Source: Roseisolibacter sp. H3M3-2 (GTDB lineage Bacteria; Gemmatimonadota; Gemmatimonadetes; Gemmatimonadales; Gemmatimonadaceae). From it: a DNA stretch of 58,356 nucleotides. Below, in pieces: positions 23,766-32,931 of this stretch. Under the pieces are notes generated by a model. It was not told the DNA's origin. It searched no databases and saw only the letters and a list, made by a program, of their open reading frames with translations. The translations under genes were made by a program, and so were the position numbers. The stretch's first letter is position 1. The number at the start of each line of letters is the position of its first letter. The stretch is from assembly GCF_029211165.1 (NCBI RefSeq), contig NZ_JARGEK010000002.1, positions 1-58,356 of the forward strand, given 5' to 3'.

Positions 23766-24236
23766 TCAGAGGTCCATCAGCGCGCCGATCAGCGGCCGCC
23801 ACGCCGCGGCCTGCGTCCGCTCCGTGACGTCGGCGACGGCGCACACGGCCGCGAGGCCGCCGTCGGCGCTCCGCGCCGGGACCACGTCCACGTGCAGGGT
23901 GCGAGGCGTCGATCCCGGAACCGCGTGCGTGACGGCCTCGCTGCGCGGCACGTCGCCGCGCAGCGCGCCCGCGATCGTCGCCCCGAGCGCCGCGCCGTCC
24001 GCCACCCCCAGCTCGCGCGCGGCGCGGTTGGCGTAGAGCACGCGCCCGCCTCCGTCGGCGACGAGCAGCCCGACGAGCGCCCGCTCGAGCACCTGGTCGA
24101 GCACGCCCGGCGTGAGCCGGAGCGCGGCGGCGGCGCCCCCGAACGTCGGGGCGGCGTCGGCGGCGCGGTCGGCCGGCCGCGGGGCGCGGCTCGCGTCGAG
24201 GGACGGCCGGAGGCGGCGTGCGCGGGGGGACGACAT
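23766..24236 (-). CDS. PAS-domain protein
   Basis: A 156-aa protein with an Arg-rich N-terminus and one PAS fold: LDQVLERALVGLLVADGGGR, VLYANRAARELGVADG and, towards the end, LHVDVVPARSADGGLAAVCA and VADVTERTQ. A small-molecule or redox sensing role is implied, but no output domain is present, so it may act as a partner of another protein or be the sensor fragment of a lost kinase. It lies between the flavin-binding gene and the SDR gene in the same orientation, with gaps of 80 and 152 bases. Confidence 0.75.
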   Translation of the reverse strand: MSSPRARRLRPSLDASRAPRPADRAADAAPTFGGAAAALRLTPGVLDQVLERALVGLLVADGGGRVLYANRAARELGVADGAALGATIAGALRGDVPRSEAVTHAVPGSTPRTLHVDVVPARSADGGLAAVCAVADVTERTQAAAWRPLIGALMDL

Positions 24237-24388
24237 GGGCGCTCCTGGGCGTCGGCGTGGGCCGCGTCGTGCGCGGACGGCGTCCGCGGTCGGGCCGCGC
24301 CTGAAGCGTCGCCCGCGCGGCGGCGCCGCGGCGTCGGCGAACTCCCACGCGGTCGTAGGGGAACGGCGCACGCCGCCCCCGGCGTCGC

Positions 24389-25144
24389 TCACACCGCGGT
24401 GTAGCCGCCGTCGACGAGGTAGTAGCCGCCGGTCATGAACGACGCGTCGTCCGACAGGAGGAAGCAGACCAGCGGCGCCACCTCCTCCGGCCGCCCGAGC
24501 CGGCCGAGCGGGTGGCGCGCGACCAGCGCCGCGCGGACGTCGTCGGGGAGGTCGGCGAGCAGCGGCGTCTCGATGTACGCCGGCCCCACGCAGTTGACGC
24601 GCAGCCCCTGCGCGCCGTACTCCGCGGCCGCGTTCTTCGTCAGCCCGACGACGCCGTGCTTGGCCGCGGTGTACGCGCCGTTGCCGATCGCCGCGACCGT
24701 GCCGTGGATCGACGCCATGTTCACGATCGCGCAGCCGCGCCCGCCCGCGCGGAGCATCGCCGGGATCTGGTGGCGCATCCCGTACAGCACCCCGCTCAGG
24801 TTGATCGCGATCACGCGGTCCCAGTCCGCGAGGTCCACCTCGCCCGCCGGCGCCTGCGCCCCGCCGATGCCGGCGTTGTTCACCGCGTAGTGGAGCGCGC
24901 CGTGGCGGTCCAGCGCGTGGGCGACGACGCGCTCGGCGTCCGCCGGCTTCGCCGTGTCCTGCCGGACCGCGCTGGCGGTGCCCCCCGCCTCCGCGATCTC
25001 GCGCGCCACGCGCTCCGCGCCGTCGAGGTTGATGTCCGAGAGGACGACCTTCACCCCGCGGCCCGCGAGCGCCCGCCCGATCGCCTCGCCGAGTCCCGAG
25101 CCCCCGCCCGTCACGATCGCGACCTTGCCGTCGAGTCCCGTCAT
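24389..25144 (-). CDS. Short-chain dehydrogenase/reductase
   Basis: A 251-aa NAD(P)-dependent oxidoreductase. The cofactor motif TGGGSGLG is at residues 12-19, NNAG near 90, and the catalytic Ser (NMASIHG) and YTAAK (Tyr-x3-Lys) near 140-160. The C-terminal [15 protein letters not shown] is the usual end of classical SDRs. Asp37 after the second strand (VVLSDIN) favours NAD over NADP. Substrate is unknown. ATG 25144 has GGGAGGT at a good distance. It is divergent from the Mrp operon. Confidence 0.93.
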   Translation of the reverse strand: MTGLDGKVAIVTGGGSGLGEAIGRALAGRGVKVVLSDINLDGAERVAREIAEAGGTASAVRQDTAKPADAERVVAHALDRHGALHYAVNNAGIGGAQAPAGEVDLADWDRVIAINLSGVLYGMRHQIPAMLRAGGRGCAIVNMASIHGTVAAIGNGAYTAAKHGVVGLTKNAAAEYGAQGLRVNCVGPAYIETPLLADLPDDVRAALVARHPLGRLGRPEEVAPLVCFLLSDDASFMTGGYYLVDGGYTAV

Positions 25145-25374
25145 GCGCACCTCCCGTGTGGCGTCGCGTCCGACTCCCGAAGGGAAAGTGTACGACTGCC
25201 GGCGCGGGCCGGCGAACCGCGTCGCGCTCCGGGCGGCTGGGGTCGGCGCGGGCACGTGGCGCGAGGCGTGCGAAGCCGGCGGCCGCACCGGCTGGGGGCG
25301 CGGCGCACGGGACCGGGGGGCGCCTCGCACGTCCGGCGCGCCCCCCGCACGCCACGACGTGAACCTGGGGGCGC

Positions 25375-28134
25375 ATGCTCTCGACCCTGCTCGCCGCATC
25401 GCTCGCCGGCAGCTGCGCCGCCTGGCCCCTGGGCCGGCTGCTCGGCCGCCGCGGCGCGGGCTGGGGCCTCGCGCTCGTGCCCGCCGGGCTCTTCGCGGCC
25501 TTCCTCGGCTTCGGCCCGCAGGTCGCCGCCGGCCGCACGGTGACCGAGCGGCTGGCGTGGGTCCCCTCGCTCGGCGTCGACTTCGCGCTCCGGCTCGACG
25601 GCTTCGCGTACCTCTTCTGCCTGCTCGTCACCGGCGTCGGCGCGCTCGTGGTCGTGTACGCCGGCGCCTACTTCGCGGAGCGCACGGCGTCGGACCGGGC
25701 CCGGTTCCTCGCGCTGCTGCTGCTCTTCATGACGGCGATGCTCGGCGCCGTGCTCGCCGACGACCTGCTCCTGCTCTTCCTGTTCTGGGAGATGACGAGC
25801 GTCGTCTCCTTCCTGCTCATCGGCTTCGACGGCGGCAGCCCGTCGGCGCGCCGCTCGGCGCTCATGTCGCTGCGCGTCACCGCGGGCGGCGGGCTCGCGC
25901 TGCTGGCGGCGGTCCTGCTCGTCGGCGCGTCGCTCGGCACCTACTCGGTCGCCGAGGCCGTGGCGCGGGCGCCCGAGCTCGCGCGCGGCCCGTGGGCCGT
26001 GCCGATCCTCGGCGGCATCCTGGTCGGCGCCTTCACCAAGTCGGCGCAGTTCCCCTTCCACTTCTGGCTGCCGAACGCCATGCAGGCGCCCACGCCCGCG
26101 TCGGCGTACCTGCACTCGGCGACGATGGTGAAGCTCGGCGTCTACCTGCTCGCGCGCTTCGAGCCGCTGGTCGGCGCCGTGCGCGGCGGGCGCGACGTGG
26201 TGATCGGCGTCGCCCTGGCCACCATGCTCGTCGGCGCGTTCCAGGCGATCCGCGCCGAGAACTACAAGGCCGTCCTCGCGTACTCCACCGTCGCCTCGCT
26301 CGGCATCCTCGTGATGCTCGTCGGGCTCGACGGGCCGATGGCGAGCGTGGCGGCCGTCGGCTTCCTGCTCGCGCACGCGCTCTACAAGGCGACGCTGTTC
26401 TTCTGCGCGGGGACGGTCATCCACGCCACCGGGCTGACCAAGCTGCGGCAGCTCGGCGGGCTCGGACGCCTCCTCCCGGTGACCGCCGCGGCGTCGCTGC
26501 TCGCCAGCCTGTCGATGGCCGGGCTGCCGCCGTTCCTCGGATTCGTGTCGAAGGAGTTCCTGTTCGAGGCGCAGATCGAGAGCTCGTGGGAGGCGGCGCC
26601 GATGGCGGTCGCGGTGCTGGTGAACGCCGTCATCGTCGGCGTCGCCGGCGTGGTCACGCTGCGCCCGTTCTTCCTGGGGCGCGGGCGCGTGCGCGAGGTG
26701 AAGCACCGCGAGGTCCCCGGGCTGCTCGTCGGCCCGGTGGCGCTCGCCCTCCTGGGGCTCGTCATCAGCCTGGAGCCGGCCTGGTTCGACCGCACGGTGC
26801 TCCGCCCGGCGGTGGCCGCGGTGTACGGCGCCCCCGTCGACGTGCAGGTCGGGCTGTGGCACGGCGTGACGCCGATGCTGCTCCTCAGCGCGGTCGTCGT
26901 CGGCGTCGGCACGCTGCTGTTCGTCTACTGGGTGCCGATCCACCGCCGGCTGCGCGCGGAGACGCTGCTCGACCGCGTCGAGGCGGAGCACGGGTACGAG
27001 GCGCTGCTGCGCGGGATCGAGGCGGCCGCCGCGGGGGTGGCGCGCCGCGTCCAGCGGGCCGACCTGCGCGCGCAGCTGGCGACCGTCGTCGCCGCCGCGT
27101 GCGCGTTCGTCGGCTGGGGGCTGCTCGCCGCCGGGGTCGTGCCGCGCGTCCCCGCGGAGCCGCTCGCGGTGCGCGCGGGCGCGGCGGTCGCCGGGGCGGT
27201 CGGCCTCGGCGGCGCGGCCGCCGCCGCGCGCGCGCCGCCGCTCCTCGGCGCGCTGCTGGGGACGGGGCTCGTCGGGCTGGTCGCGGCGCTGCTCTTCCTC
27301 ACCAACGGTGCGCCCGACCTCGCGCTCACCCAGTTCGCCGTGGAGTCGCTGCTCGTCGTGCTGCTCACCGCGGCGCTCCTCGCGCTCCCGCTCGCGGCGC
27401 CGCCGACGCGGGCGCGGGCGGCGCGCGGGCGCGACGCCGCCCTGGCGACGGCGCTGGCGGCGGTGTGCTTCGTGGCGGTGCTCGACATGAGCGCGGCGGA
27501 GCCGCGCACGGCCGTCGCGGACTTCTTCGGCGCCCGCAGCTACACGGAGGCGTTCGGGCGCAACGTCGTGAACGTGATCCTCGTCGACTTCCGCGGCTTC
27601 GACACGCTCGGCGAGACGACGGTGATCGCGCTGGCGGCGGTCATCGCCTGGTCGCTGCTCGGGCCGCGCGGGCGGGCCGCCGACGGCGGCGACGCGCCCG
27701 ACCCGCCGGCGCGCCCCGGCCCGTTCGTGCTCCGCTTCGCCACGCCGGCCTTCTACTGGCTGCTCGCCGTGCTGTCGGCGGTCGTCCTGCTGCGCGGGCA
27801 CAACGAGATCGGCGGCGGCTTCGTCGGCGGGCTGACGGCGGCGCTGGCGTTCGCGGTGGTCGCGCTGGCGTACGGCGTCGGGCGCGCGCGGGGGCGGCTG
27901 CGCTGGCACCCGCTCGCGCTGGCCGGCACGGGGCTGCTGCTCGCCGTCGCGAGCGGGCTGCCGGGGCTGGCGGCGCACGGCGACTACCTGCGCCACCTCT
28001 GGATAGACGCCGAGGTGCTGGGCGTGGCCGTGAAGCAGGGGACGACGCTGCTCTTCGACCTGGGCGTCTACCTCGCGGTGCTGGGCGCCGTGCTCGCCTT
28101 CCTCTTCGGGCTGTCGCGGGAGGCCGAGCGATGA
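25375..28134 (+). CDS. mrpA: Mrp-type Na+/H+ antiporter, fused subunits A and B
   Basis: The large subunit (919 aa) of the Mrp/Mnh cation-proton antiporter complex, homologous to the NuoL proton channel of complex I. The NuoL-like core includes [20 protein letters not shown] (conserved Glu near residue 140), [20 protein letters not shown] and [20 protein letters not shown]. The MrpA-specific C-terminal part contains [20 protein letters not shown]. The last 135 residues ([39 protein letters not shown]) are subunit B, fused in frame. It overlaps mrpC by four bases. Confidence 0.95.
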   Translation: MLSTLLAASLAGSCAAWPLGRLLGRRGAGWGLALVPAGLFAAFLGFGPQVAAGRTVTERLAWVPSLGVDFALRLDGFAYLFCLLVTGVGALVVVYAGAYFAERTASDRARFLALLLLFMTAMLGAVLADDLLLLFLFWEMTSVVSFLLIGFDGGSPSARRSALMSLRVTAGGGLALLAAVLLVGASLGTYSVAEAVARAPELARGPWAVPILGGILVGAFTKSAQFPFHFWLPNAMQAPTPASAYLHSATMVKLGVYLLARFEPLVGAVRGGRDVVIGVALATMLVGAFQAIRAENYKAVLAYSTVASLGILVMLVGLDGPMASVAAVGFLLAHALYKATLFFCAGTVIHATGLTKLRQLGGLGRLLPVTAAASLLASLSMAGLPPFLGFVSKEFLFEAQIESSWEAAPMAVAVLVNAVIVGVAGVVTLRPFFLGRGRVREVKHREVPGLLVGPVALALLGLVISLEPAWFDRTVLRPAVAAVYGAPVDVQVGLWHGVTPMLLLSAVVVGVGTLLFVYWVPIHRRLRAETLLDRVEAEHGYEALLRGIEAAAAGVARRVQRADLRAQLATVVAAACAFVGWGLLAAGVVPRVPAEPLAVRAGAAVAGAVGLGGAAAAARAPPLLGALLGTGLVGLVAALLFLTNGAPDLALTQFAVESLLVVLLTAALLALPLAAPPTRARAARGRDAALATALAAVCFVAVLDMSAAEPRTAVADFFGARSYTEAFGRNVVNVILVDFRGFDTLGETTVIALAAVIAWSLLGPRGRAADGGDAPDPPARPGPFVLRFATPAFYWLLAVLSAVVLLRGHNEIGGGFVGGLTAALAFAVVALAYGVGRARGRLRWHPLALAGTGLLLAVASGLPGLAAHGDYLRHLWIDAEVLGVAVKQGTTLLFDLGVYLAVLGAVLAFLFGLSREAER

Positions 28135-28514
28135 GCGTGCTGCTCGCCCTCGCCGCCGCGGGGCTGGCCGGCTGCGGGCTCTACATGATCCTGTCGCGGC
28201 ACGTCGTGCGCATGGTGCTCGGGCTCTCGCTGCTCGGCACCGCGGTGAACCTGATGCTCTTCCAGGCGGGGCGCGTCCGCACGGCGCAGCCGCCGCTGAT
28301 CCGAGAGGGCGCCGTCCGCCTGGGCGAGTCGGCCGACCCGGTGCCGCAGGCGCTCGTGCTGACGGCGATCGTGATCGGCTTCGCGCTCACCGTGATCCTG
28401 GCGGCGCTCGCGCTGCGGGCGTTCCGCGGCGAGGGCACGCTGCGCAGCGACGAGCTGCGCGCCGCGCGGGCGCTCGGCGACCCCCTCGCGCCGGAGCCCG
28501 GCCGTGATCGGTGA
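28131..28514 (+). CDS. mrpC: Mrp antiporter subunit C
   Basis: A 127-aa membrane protein related to complex I subunit NuoK: three helices, with GLYMILSRHVVRMVLGLSLL, TAVNLMLFQAGR and DPVPQALVLTAIVIGFALTV. The last is the family signature, containing the conserved DP-QALVLTAIVIG. It starts at ATG 28131 inside the stop of the A/B gene and overlaps mrpD by 11 bases, consistent with coupled translation of complex subunits. Confidence 0.95.
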   Translation: MSVLLALAAAGLAGCGLYMILSRHVVRMVLGLSLLGTAVNLMLFQAGRVRTAQPPLIREGAVRLGESADPVPQALVLTAIVIGFALTVILAALALRAFRGEGTLRSDELRAARALGDPLAPEPGRDR

Positions 28515-30021
28515 GGCGCTGCGCGCCGGCGTCGCGGTGTGGCCGGTGGTGGTACCGCTGGCCGCGGCGGCGCTCGCGCTGCTCCTCCGCGGCCGCCCGG
28601 CGCTGCAGCGCGGCGTGATGGAGGGCGCGCTCGCGCTGACGCTGGCCGCGGTGGCGGCGCTGCTCGGGCGCGTCGCCGGCGGCGGGCGCGTCGTCATGGC
28701 GTTCGGCGGGTGGGGCGCCCCCGTTGGCATCACCTTCGTCGCCGACGCGCTCAGCGCCCTGCTGGCCACGACGGCGGGGATGGTCGCGCTGGCGGTCGCG
28801 ATCTTCGCCCGCGCCGACGTGCGCGCGCGCCGCCGCCGCGCCGGCTTCGACCCGCTGTTCCTGGGGATGCTGGCGGCGGTGAACGGCGCGTTCCTCACGG
28901 GCGACCTGTTCAACCTCTACGTGTGGTTCGAGCTGATGCTCGTCACCGCGCTCGGCCTGCTGACGCTCGACCGGCGCCCGGCACAGGTCGACGGCGCGCT
29001 CCGCTACGCGGCGATGAGCATGACCGGCGCGACGTGCATGCTGCTCGGCATCGGCCTGCTGTACGGCGTCGCCGGCACGCTCGACATGGGCGACCTGTCG
29101 GCCGCGCTCGCCGGGCGCCCCCCGTCGGTCGCGGTCACCGCGGCGTCGTACCTGCTGCTGGCCGGGCTGGCGCTCAAGGCCGGGGTGTTCCCGCTCTTCT
29201 TCTGGCTCCCCGCGTCGTACCACACCGCGCCGATCGGCGTCGCGGCGGCGCTCGCGGGGCTGCTCACCAAGGCCGCCTTCTACGCCTGCCTGCGCGTCCT
29301 CGTGACGGTGCTCGGCGTCGGCACCGCGGCGGCGGCGGTGCCGGGGGTGCCGCCGCTGCTCGCCCTCCTCGCCGCGGCGACGATGCTCGTGAGCGTCCTC
29401 GCCGCGATCGCGCAGGTCGACGTGCGGCGCCTGCTGGCGTTCCACGTGATGGGCCAGGTGGCGTACCTGGTGATGGGGCTCTCCCTCGCCACCGCCGCCG
29501 GCGCCGCGGCGGCCGTCGTCTACACGGTGCACACGATGCTCGTGCAGACGGGGCTCTTCCTCGGCGCCGGCGCGATCGCGCGGGCGGGGCGCGGCTACGA
29601 CCTGCGCCTGCTCGGGGGGCTGATCCGCGAGCACCCGGTGTTCGCCGCGCTCTTCGCCGCGCTCGCGCTCTCGATCTCGGGCATCCCGCCGCTCTCGGGG
29701 TTCTGGGCCAAGGCGCTGGTCGTCGACGCGGCCTTCCGCTCGGCGGCGCCGTGGCGCGGGTGGCTCGCGGCCGCCGCGCTCGTCACCGGCTTCCTCACGC
29801 TTTACTCGATGAGCACCCTGTGGACGCGGGCGTTCCAGCGGCCGCGGCGGCGCGAGGGGGGCGCGGCGCACCGCATCCCGACGGCAATGGTGGTCGCCGT
29901 GGGGCTGATGGCGGCGTGCACCGTCGGCCTCGGGGTGGCCATCGAGCCGGTCGTCCGCATCTCGCGCGTCGCGGCGGCGGAGCTGATGGCCGGGCCCGCG
30001 CAGGGCGGGGGGGCGCCGTGA
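28504..30021 (+). CDS. mrpD: Mrp antiporter subunit D
   Basis: A 505-aa NuoN/NuoM-like channel subunit with about 14 helices. Markers are LTGDLFNLYVWFELMLVTAL (conserved Glu on helix 5), AGVFPLFFWLPASYHTAP, LTKAAFYACLRVLVTVLG and SISGIPPLSGFWAKALVVDA. It starts at GTG 28504 within mrpC. In the Mrp complex, subunits A and D form the two antiporter-like halves. The internal overlaps on both sides leave no room for a separate promoter. Confidence 0.95.
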   Translation: MIGEALRAGVAVWPVVVPLAAAALALLLRGRPALQRGVMEGALALTLAAVAALLGRVAGGGRVVMAFGGWGAPVGITFVADALSALLATTAGMVALAVAIFARADVRARRRRAGFDPLFLGMLAAVNGAFLTGDLFNLYVWFELMLVTALGLLTLDRRPAQVDGALRYAAMSMTGATCMLLGIGLLYGVAGTLDMGDLSAALAGRPPSVAVTAASYLLLAGLALKAGVFPLFFWLPASYHTAPIGVAAALAGLLTKAAFYACLRVLVTVLGVGTAAAAVPGVPPLLALLAAATMLVSVLAAIAQVDVRRLLAFHVMGQVAYLVMGLSLATAAGAAAAVVYTVHTMLVQTGLFLGAGAIARAGRGYDLRLLGGLIREHPVFAALFAALALSISGIPPLSGFWAKALVVDAAFRSAAPWRGWLAAAALVTGFLTLYSMSTLWTRAFQRPRRREGGAAHRIPTAMVVAVGLMAACTVGLGVAIEPVVRISRVAAAELMAGPAQGGGAP

Positions 30022-30368
30022 GCGCCGGGCGGCGGGCGGGGGCGGCGTTCGCGCTGTTCGGCATCTTCCTGTACGACCTCGTCGCCGCGTCGCTCGCGGT
30101 GGCGCGGATCGTCCTCGCGCGCCGCCCGCGCCACGCGCCGGCGATCGTCGCCGTCCCCGTCGACGCGCGCACCGAGTGGGGGGTGGCGCTGTTCGCCTAC
30201 CTGGTGTCGACGACGCCGGGCTCCACCTGCCTGCACGTGGCCGACGACCGGCGCACGCTCTACGTGCACTTCCTCGACGCGCCCGACGCCGGCGCGCGCG
30301 CGGCGGACGTGAAGGCGCTGTACGAGCGCCGCATCCTCCAGATCGAGGGCCCGGAGGCCTCCCGATGA
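30018..30368 (+). CDS. mrpE: Mrp antiporter subunit E
   Basis: A 116-aa protein starting at GTG 30018 within the mrpD stop. It has an N-terminal membrane helix region (AGAAFALFGIFLYDLVAASL) and a soluble part with VPVDARTEWGVALFAYLVST, TPGSTCLHVADDRRTLYVHF, which matches the MnhE signature 'TPGT..v.v..d...l.vH.ld'. It is shorter than typical subunit E (about 160 aa), lacking some N-terminal hydrophobic sequence. Confidence 0.92.
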   Translation: MSAGRRAGAAFALFGIFLYDLVAASLAVARIVLARRPRHAPAIVAVPVDARTEWGVALFAYLVSTTPGSTCLHVADDRRTLYVHFLDAPDAGARAADVKALYERRILQIEGPEASR

Positions 30369-30646
30369 CGATGCCCGACCTCCCCGCCGTGGCGGCGGCC
30401 CTCGTGGCGGCGCTCGCGCTCTGCCTCGCGCTCGCCGCGTGGCGCATGGTGCGCGGCCCGGGCTACGCCGACCGCTTCGTCGCGCTCGACATGCTCACCG
30501 CGGTCGTGGTCGCGGTCGCGGCGCTCACCGCGCTCGCGACCGGGCGCGGCGCCTTCCTCGACGTCGGCCTCGGCGTCGCGCTCATCAACTTCGTCTCCAC
30601 CTGCGCGTTCGCGGCGTTCCTGGAGCGCCGGCGGGGGCGCCGGTGA
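30365..30646 (+). CDS. mrpF: Mrp antiporter subunit F
   Basis: A 93-aa protein with three helices. WRMVRGPGYADRFVALDMLT is the diagnostic MnhF segment (R.v.GPt..DRvvAlD), followed by a hydrophobic helix and FLDVGLGVALINFVSTCAFA. It begins at ATG 30365, overlapping the mrpE stop, and overlaps mrpG by four bases. Confidence 0.94.
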   Translation: MTMPDLPAVAAALVAALALCLALAAWRMVRGPGYADRFVALDMLTAVVVAVAALTALATGRGAFLDVGLGVALINFVSTCAFAAFLERRRGRR

Positions 30647-31005
30647 TCCGCGCCCTGGCGGCGACGGCGCTGCTCGCCAGCGGCGTGGCGTTCATCGCGA
30701 TCGCCAGCCTCGGCGTCGCGCGCCTCCCCGACGTGTTCCAGCGCATGCACGCGGCGACCAAGGCGGGCGGCATCGGCACCAGCCTCGTCGTGCTCGGCGT
30801 GCTGGTCGCCGGGGGCGTGGCGCGCCCGCTGACGTGCGTCCTCACGATCGCGTTCATGCTGCTCAGCCTCTCGGTCGCGTCGCAGCTGCTGGGGCGCGCC
30901 GCGTACCTGTCGGGCGCGCCGATCGAGGGGATGCAGGGTCCCGATCCGCTGGACGGGGTGCTCGACCGCGCCGACGCCGCGGCGTCCGAGCGGGTCGGGC
31001 CGTGA
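30643..31005 (+). CDS. mrpG: Mrp antiporter subunit G
   Basis: A 120-aa membrane protein ending the Mrp operon. IASLGVARLPDVFQRMHAAT is the MnhG signature (G..rlpD.ytRlHAatka), followed by GIGTSLVVLGVLVAGGVARP and a third helix. The C-terminal 30 residues are a charged tail. The operon therefore contains all seven subunits as six polypeptides, without an internal gap. Confidence 0.95.
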   Translation: MIRALAATALLASGVAFIAIASLGVARLPDVFQRMHAATKAGGIGTSLVVLGVLVAGGVARPLTCVLTIAFMLLSLSVASQLLGRAAYLSGAPIEGMQGPDPLDGVLDRADAAASERVGP

Positions 31006-31039
31006 CCCACGCCGCGGTCGGCGACGGGCGGCCGGGCGG

Positions 31040-31068
31040 TTGCAGTTGTGTGTTACAACGATTATCCT
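31040..31068 (+). promoter_or_regulatory. Promoter with embedded palindrome upstream of the MarR gene
   Basis: TTGCAG (31040-31045) and TATCCT (31063-31068) are separated by 17 bases, a good sigma-70 arrangement. A perfect dyad, GTTGT-N5-ACAAC (31045-31059), sits in the spacer. That is where an autorepressing MarR protein would be expected to bind. The patch stands out as AT-rich against its surroundings. Confidence 0.65.
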
Positions 31069-31113
31069 TGAGAGGCAGGCAGGATCCGCGATCCCCGACA
31101 CCCGGAGCGGCGC

Positions 31114-31566
31114 GTGCCCGGCAAGCGCTACGAGACGCCCCAGCTGCTCGCCTTCGACCTGCTCCTGCGCACCGCGCTCGAGCTCGACCTGCAGCTCGGG
31201 CAGGCGCTGCGCCCCGCCGAGGTGACGCCGGCGCAGTACAACGTGCTGCGGATCCTGCGCAACGCGGGCGCCGACGGGGTGGCGTGCGGCGAGATCGCCG
31301 AGCGGCTCGTGCGCCCCGACCCCGACGTGACGCGGCTGCTCGACCGGCTGGAGGCGCGGAAGTACGTCACCCGCGCGCGCGACACGGCGGACCGCCGCGT
31401 GGTGCTCGCCCGCATCACCGCCGCCGGCCTCGCCGTCCTGGCGAGGCACGCGCCGCAGGTCGCGGCGCTGCACGCGGCGCAGTTCGCCCGCCTCGGCCGG
31501 GCCGAGTTCCGCGCGCTCGTCGCGCTGATCGCGCAGCTGCGCGGGGACGACGCGGCCGGCGCGTGA
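31114..31566 (+). CDS. MarR-family transcriptional regulator
   Basis: A 150-aa winged-helix regulator. PAQYNVLRILRNAGADGVAC, GEIAERLVRPDPDVTRLLDR and LEARKYVTRARDTADRRVVL correspond to helix 2, the recognition helix and the DxRxx wing of MarR proteins. GTG 31114 is the start. MarR proteins usually repress their own and adjacent genes until a small ligand or oxidant is present. Targets here could be its own gene and the three genes that follow (31680-32869). It follows mrpG by 109 bases and has its own promoter. Confidence 0.92.
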   Translation: MPGKRYETPQLLAFDLLLRTALELDLQLGQALRPAEVTPAQYNVLRILRNAGADGVACGEIAERLVRPDPDVTRLLDRLEARKYVTRARDTADRRVVLARITAAGLAVLARHAPQVAALHAAQFARLGRAEFRALVALIAQLRGDDAAGA

Positions 31567-31679
31567 GCGGGGCGGCCGCCGGGCGGACCCGCCCCGATGC
31601 TCGTGATAACGACAGACCCGATGAGGAGTAACGCGGCGGTCGCCGCGCCGGACGCCACCTTCACCGCACGGAGGGAGAC

Positions 31680-31976
31680 ATGGCACGCACGAATCGAGTA
31701 CGCATCGACGCGCGACGGACCGGGGCCGCGATCCGCGCGCGGCTGTGGGGGCGCGCGCGGATCGGCGCGGTGCTCCTGGCGTTCGCGGCGCTGCTCGTCC
31801 TGGCGAGCGCGACGCCCGCGGCCGTGCTGGCGCTGCTGACCGTCATCCTGACCACGGGCGTCGTGGTCGGCGGCGCGATCGCGCTGACCGACCGCCGCGC
31901 GCACGGCCGCGGCGCCGGCCGGGACCGCCCCAGCTACCGCACCGCCGACCGCCTGGCGCGGCACGCCGCGCCCTGA
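31680..31976 (+). CDS. Small membrane protein
   Basis: A 98-aa protein with a basic N-terminus (about 25 residues, Arg-rich) and two adjacent hydrophobic segments (IGAVLLAFAALLVLASATPA and AVLALLTVILTTGVVVGGAI), followed by a basic, Arg-rich cytoplasmic tail. There is no recognised family. The ribosome-binding site GGAGGG lies before ATG 31680. It probably belongs to the same transcript as the upstream MarR gene. Confidence 0.6.
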   Translation: MARTNRVRIDARRTGAAIRARLWGRARIGAVLLAFAALLVLASATPAAVLALLTVILTTGVVVGGAIALTDRRAHGRGAGRDRPSYRTADRLARHAAP

Positions 31977-32010
31977 CCCCGACACCACATCCGACTCGAG
32001 GAGAGGCACC

Positions 32011-32517
32011 ATGCGCACGCACCGACACCCCGTCACGCCCGTCCCCCCGAACACCCTCCCCACGCCGCCGCCGGCGTTCGCGCTCGTCGACGCCGACCGC
32101 GCGGTCGGCTGGGTGCGGGGCGACACCATCGCCTTCCGCGGCTTCGGCGACGCTTCGGAGGCCGCGCACGCCGCGTGGATCGCGCACCGCACCCTCTCGC
32201 GGCGCCTCGCGCGCGACGACGGCCGCCGCGCGCTCCCCATCGTCCCGGTGCCGCTCGCGCTGAGCCGCCACGGCGAGGTCGAGTCGGTGTGGGCGGACGG
32301 GCACCGCGTCGCGCGGCTGCTGCGCCCCGACGCGACCGGCGGCGACGGCGCCGACACGTTCGGCTTCGCGCTGCGCGTGCCGCCGCCGATCCACGAGTCG
32401 CGCATCCGGGGGATCGCGTACCTGCTGTACCGCACGCTGCGGAAGTCGGGGGTGCGCTGGTCGATGTGGGACGCGGCGCGGCGCCGCCCCGCGGCCGCGC
32501 GCCGCGATCCGCTGGGG
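32011..32517 (+). CDS. Unknown protein, stop codon lost; frame runs into the esterase
   Basis: From ATG 32011, with GAGGAGAGG upstream, a coherent protein of about 155 residues is seen: FALVDADRAVGWVRGDTIAF, SEAAHAAWIAHRTLSRRLAR and RGIAYLLYRTLRKSGVRWSM. The pattern resembles a conserved hypothetical family that I remember ending just after the 'R.SGVRW..W' segment. Here no stop follows: the frame continues, with a loss of protein-like composition, to 33705 and is the same frame as the esterase at 32932. The end at 32517 is arbitrary. An indel, or an unusual true fusion, are the alternatives. Function is unknown. Confidence 0.5.
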
Positions 32518-32518
32518 G

Positions 32519-32869
32519 ATGGCGCTCCCCGGACTCGTGCTGCTGGTGGCGGCCGCGTTCGTGCTCCCCGCGACGCTGCTCGCCCTGCTCGCGGCCTTCG
32601 TGGTCGGCGGGCTGGCGCTGGTGGCCGCCGCCGACCTCGCGCTCCGCCGGTCGGCGCCGACGGCGGCCGGCGCGACGACGGCCGGCCGTGGTCACGCGAT
32701 CGTCGCTCCGGACCGCCGGCGCGTCGTCGCCATCACCACGGGGGCGTTGGCTGTCGCCGCCGCGCTGATGCTCGCGCACGGCAGCCCCGCGCGTCTCGCG
32801 CCGCTCCTGCTCGGCGCCGCCGCGGCCGCGCTCGTGGGCCGACGGCTGCTGGGCGCGCGCGGCGCGTGA
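32519..32869 (+). CDS. Small membrane protein, overlapping open frame
   Basis: From ATG 32519 this is a 116-aa hydrophobic protein with about four short helices: LPGLVLLVAAAFVLPATLLA, LAAFVVGGLALVAAADLALR, VVAITTGALAVAAALMLAHG and LAPLLLGAAAAALVGRRLLG. CTGGGGG upstream can serve as ribosome-binding site. It occupies the stretch where the frame of the 32011 gene loses protein character, so I consider it the real gene here. No family recognised. Confidence 0.55.
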   Translation: MALPGLVLLVAAAFVLPATLLALLAAFVVGGLALVAAADLALRRSAPTAAGATTAGRGHAIVAPDRRRVVAITTGALAVAAALMLAHGSPARLAPLLLGAAAAALVGRRLLGARGA

Positions 32870-32931
32870 GCACGCGGCCCGCATCCCGCGTCGCTGACGG
32901 CTGCCCGTCCACCCGAACCGGAGCCGATCGG

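Noticed and set aside
25141-27996. Minus-strand open frame of 951 residues opposite mrpA
   Set aside because: It is composed of Glu/Arg/His/Gln-rich low-complexity sequence, the mirror of a hydrophobic membrane protein.
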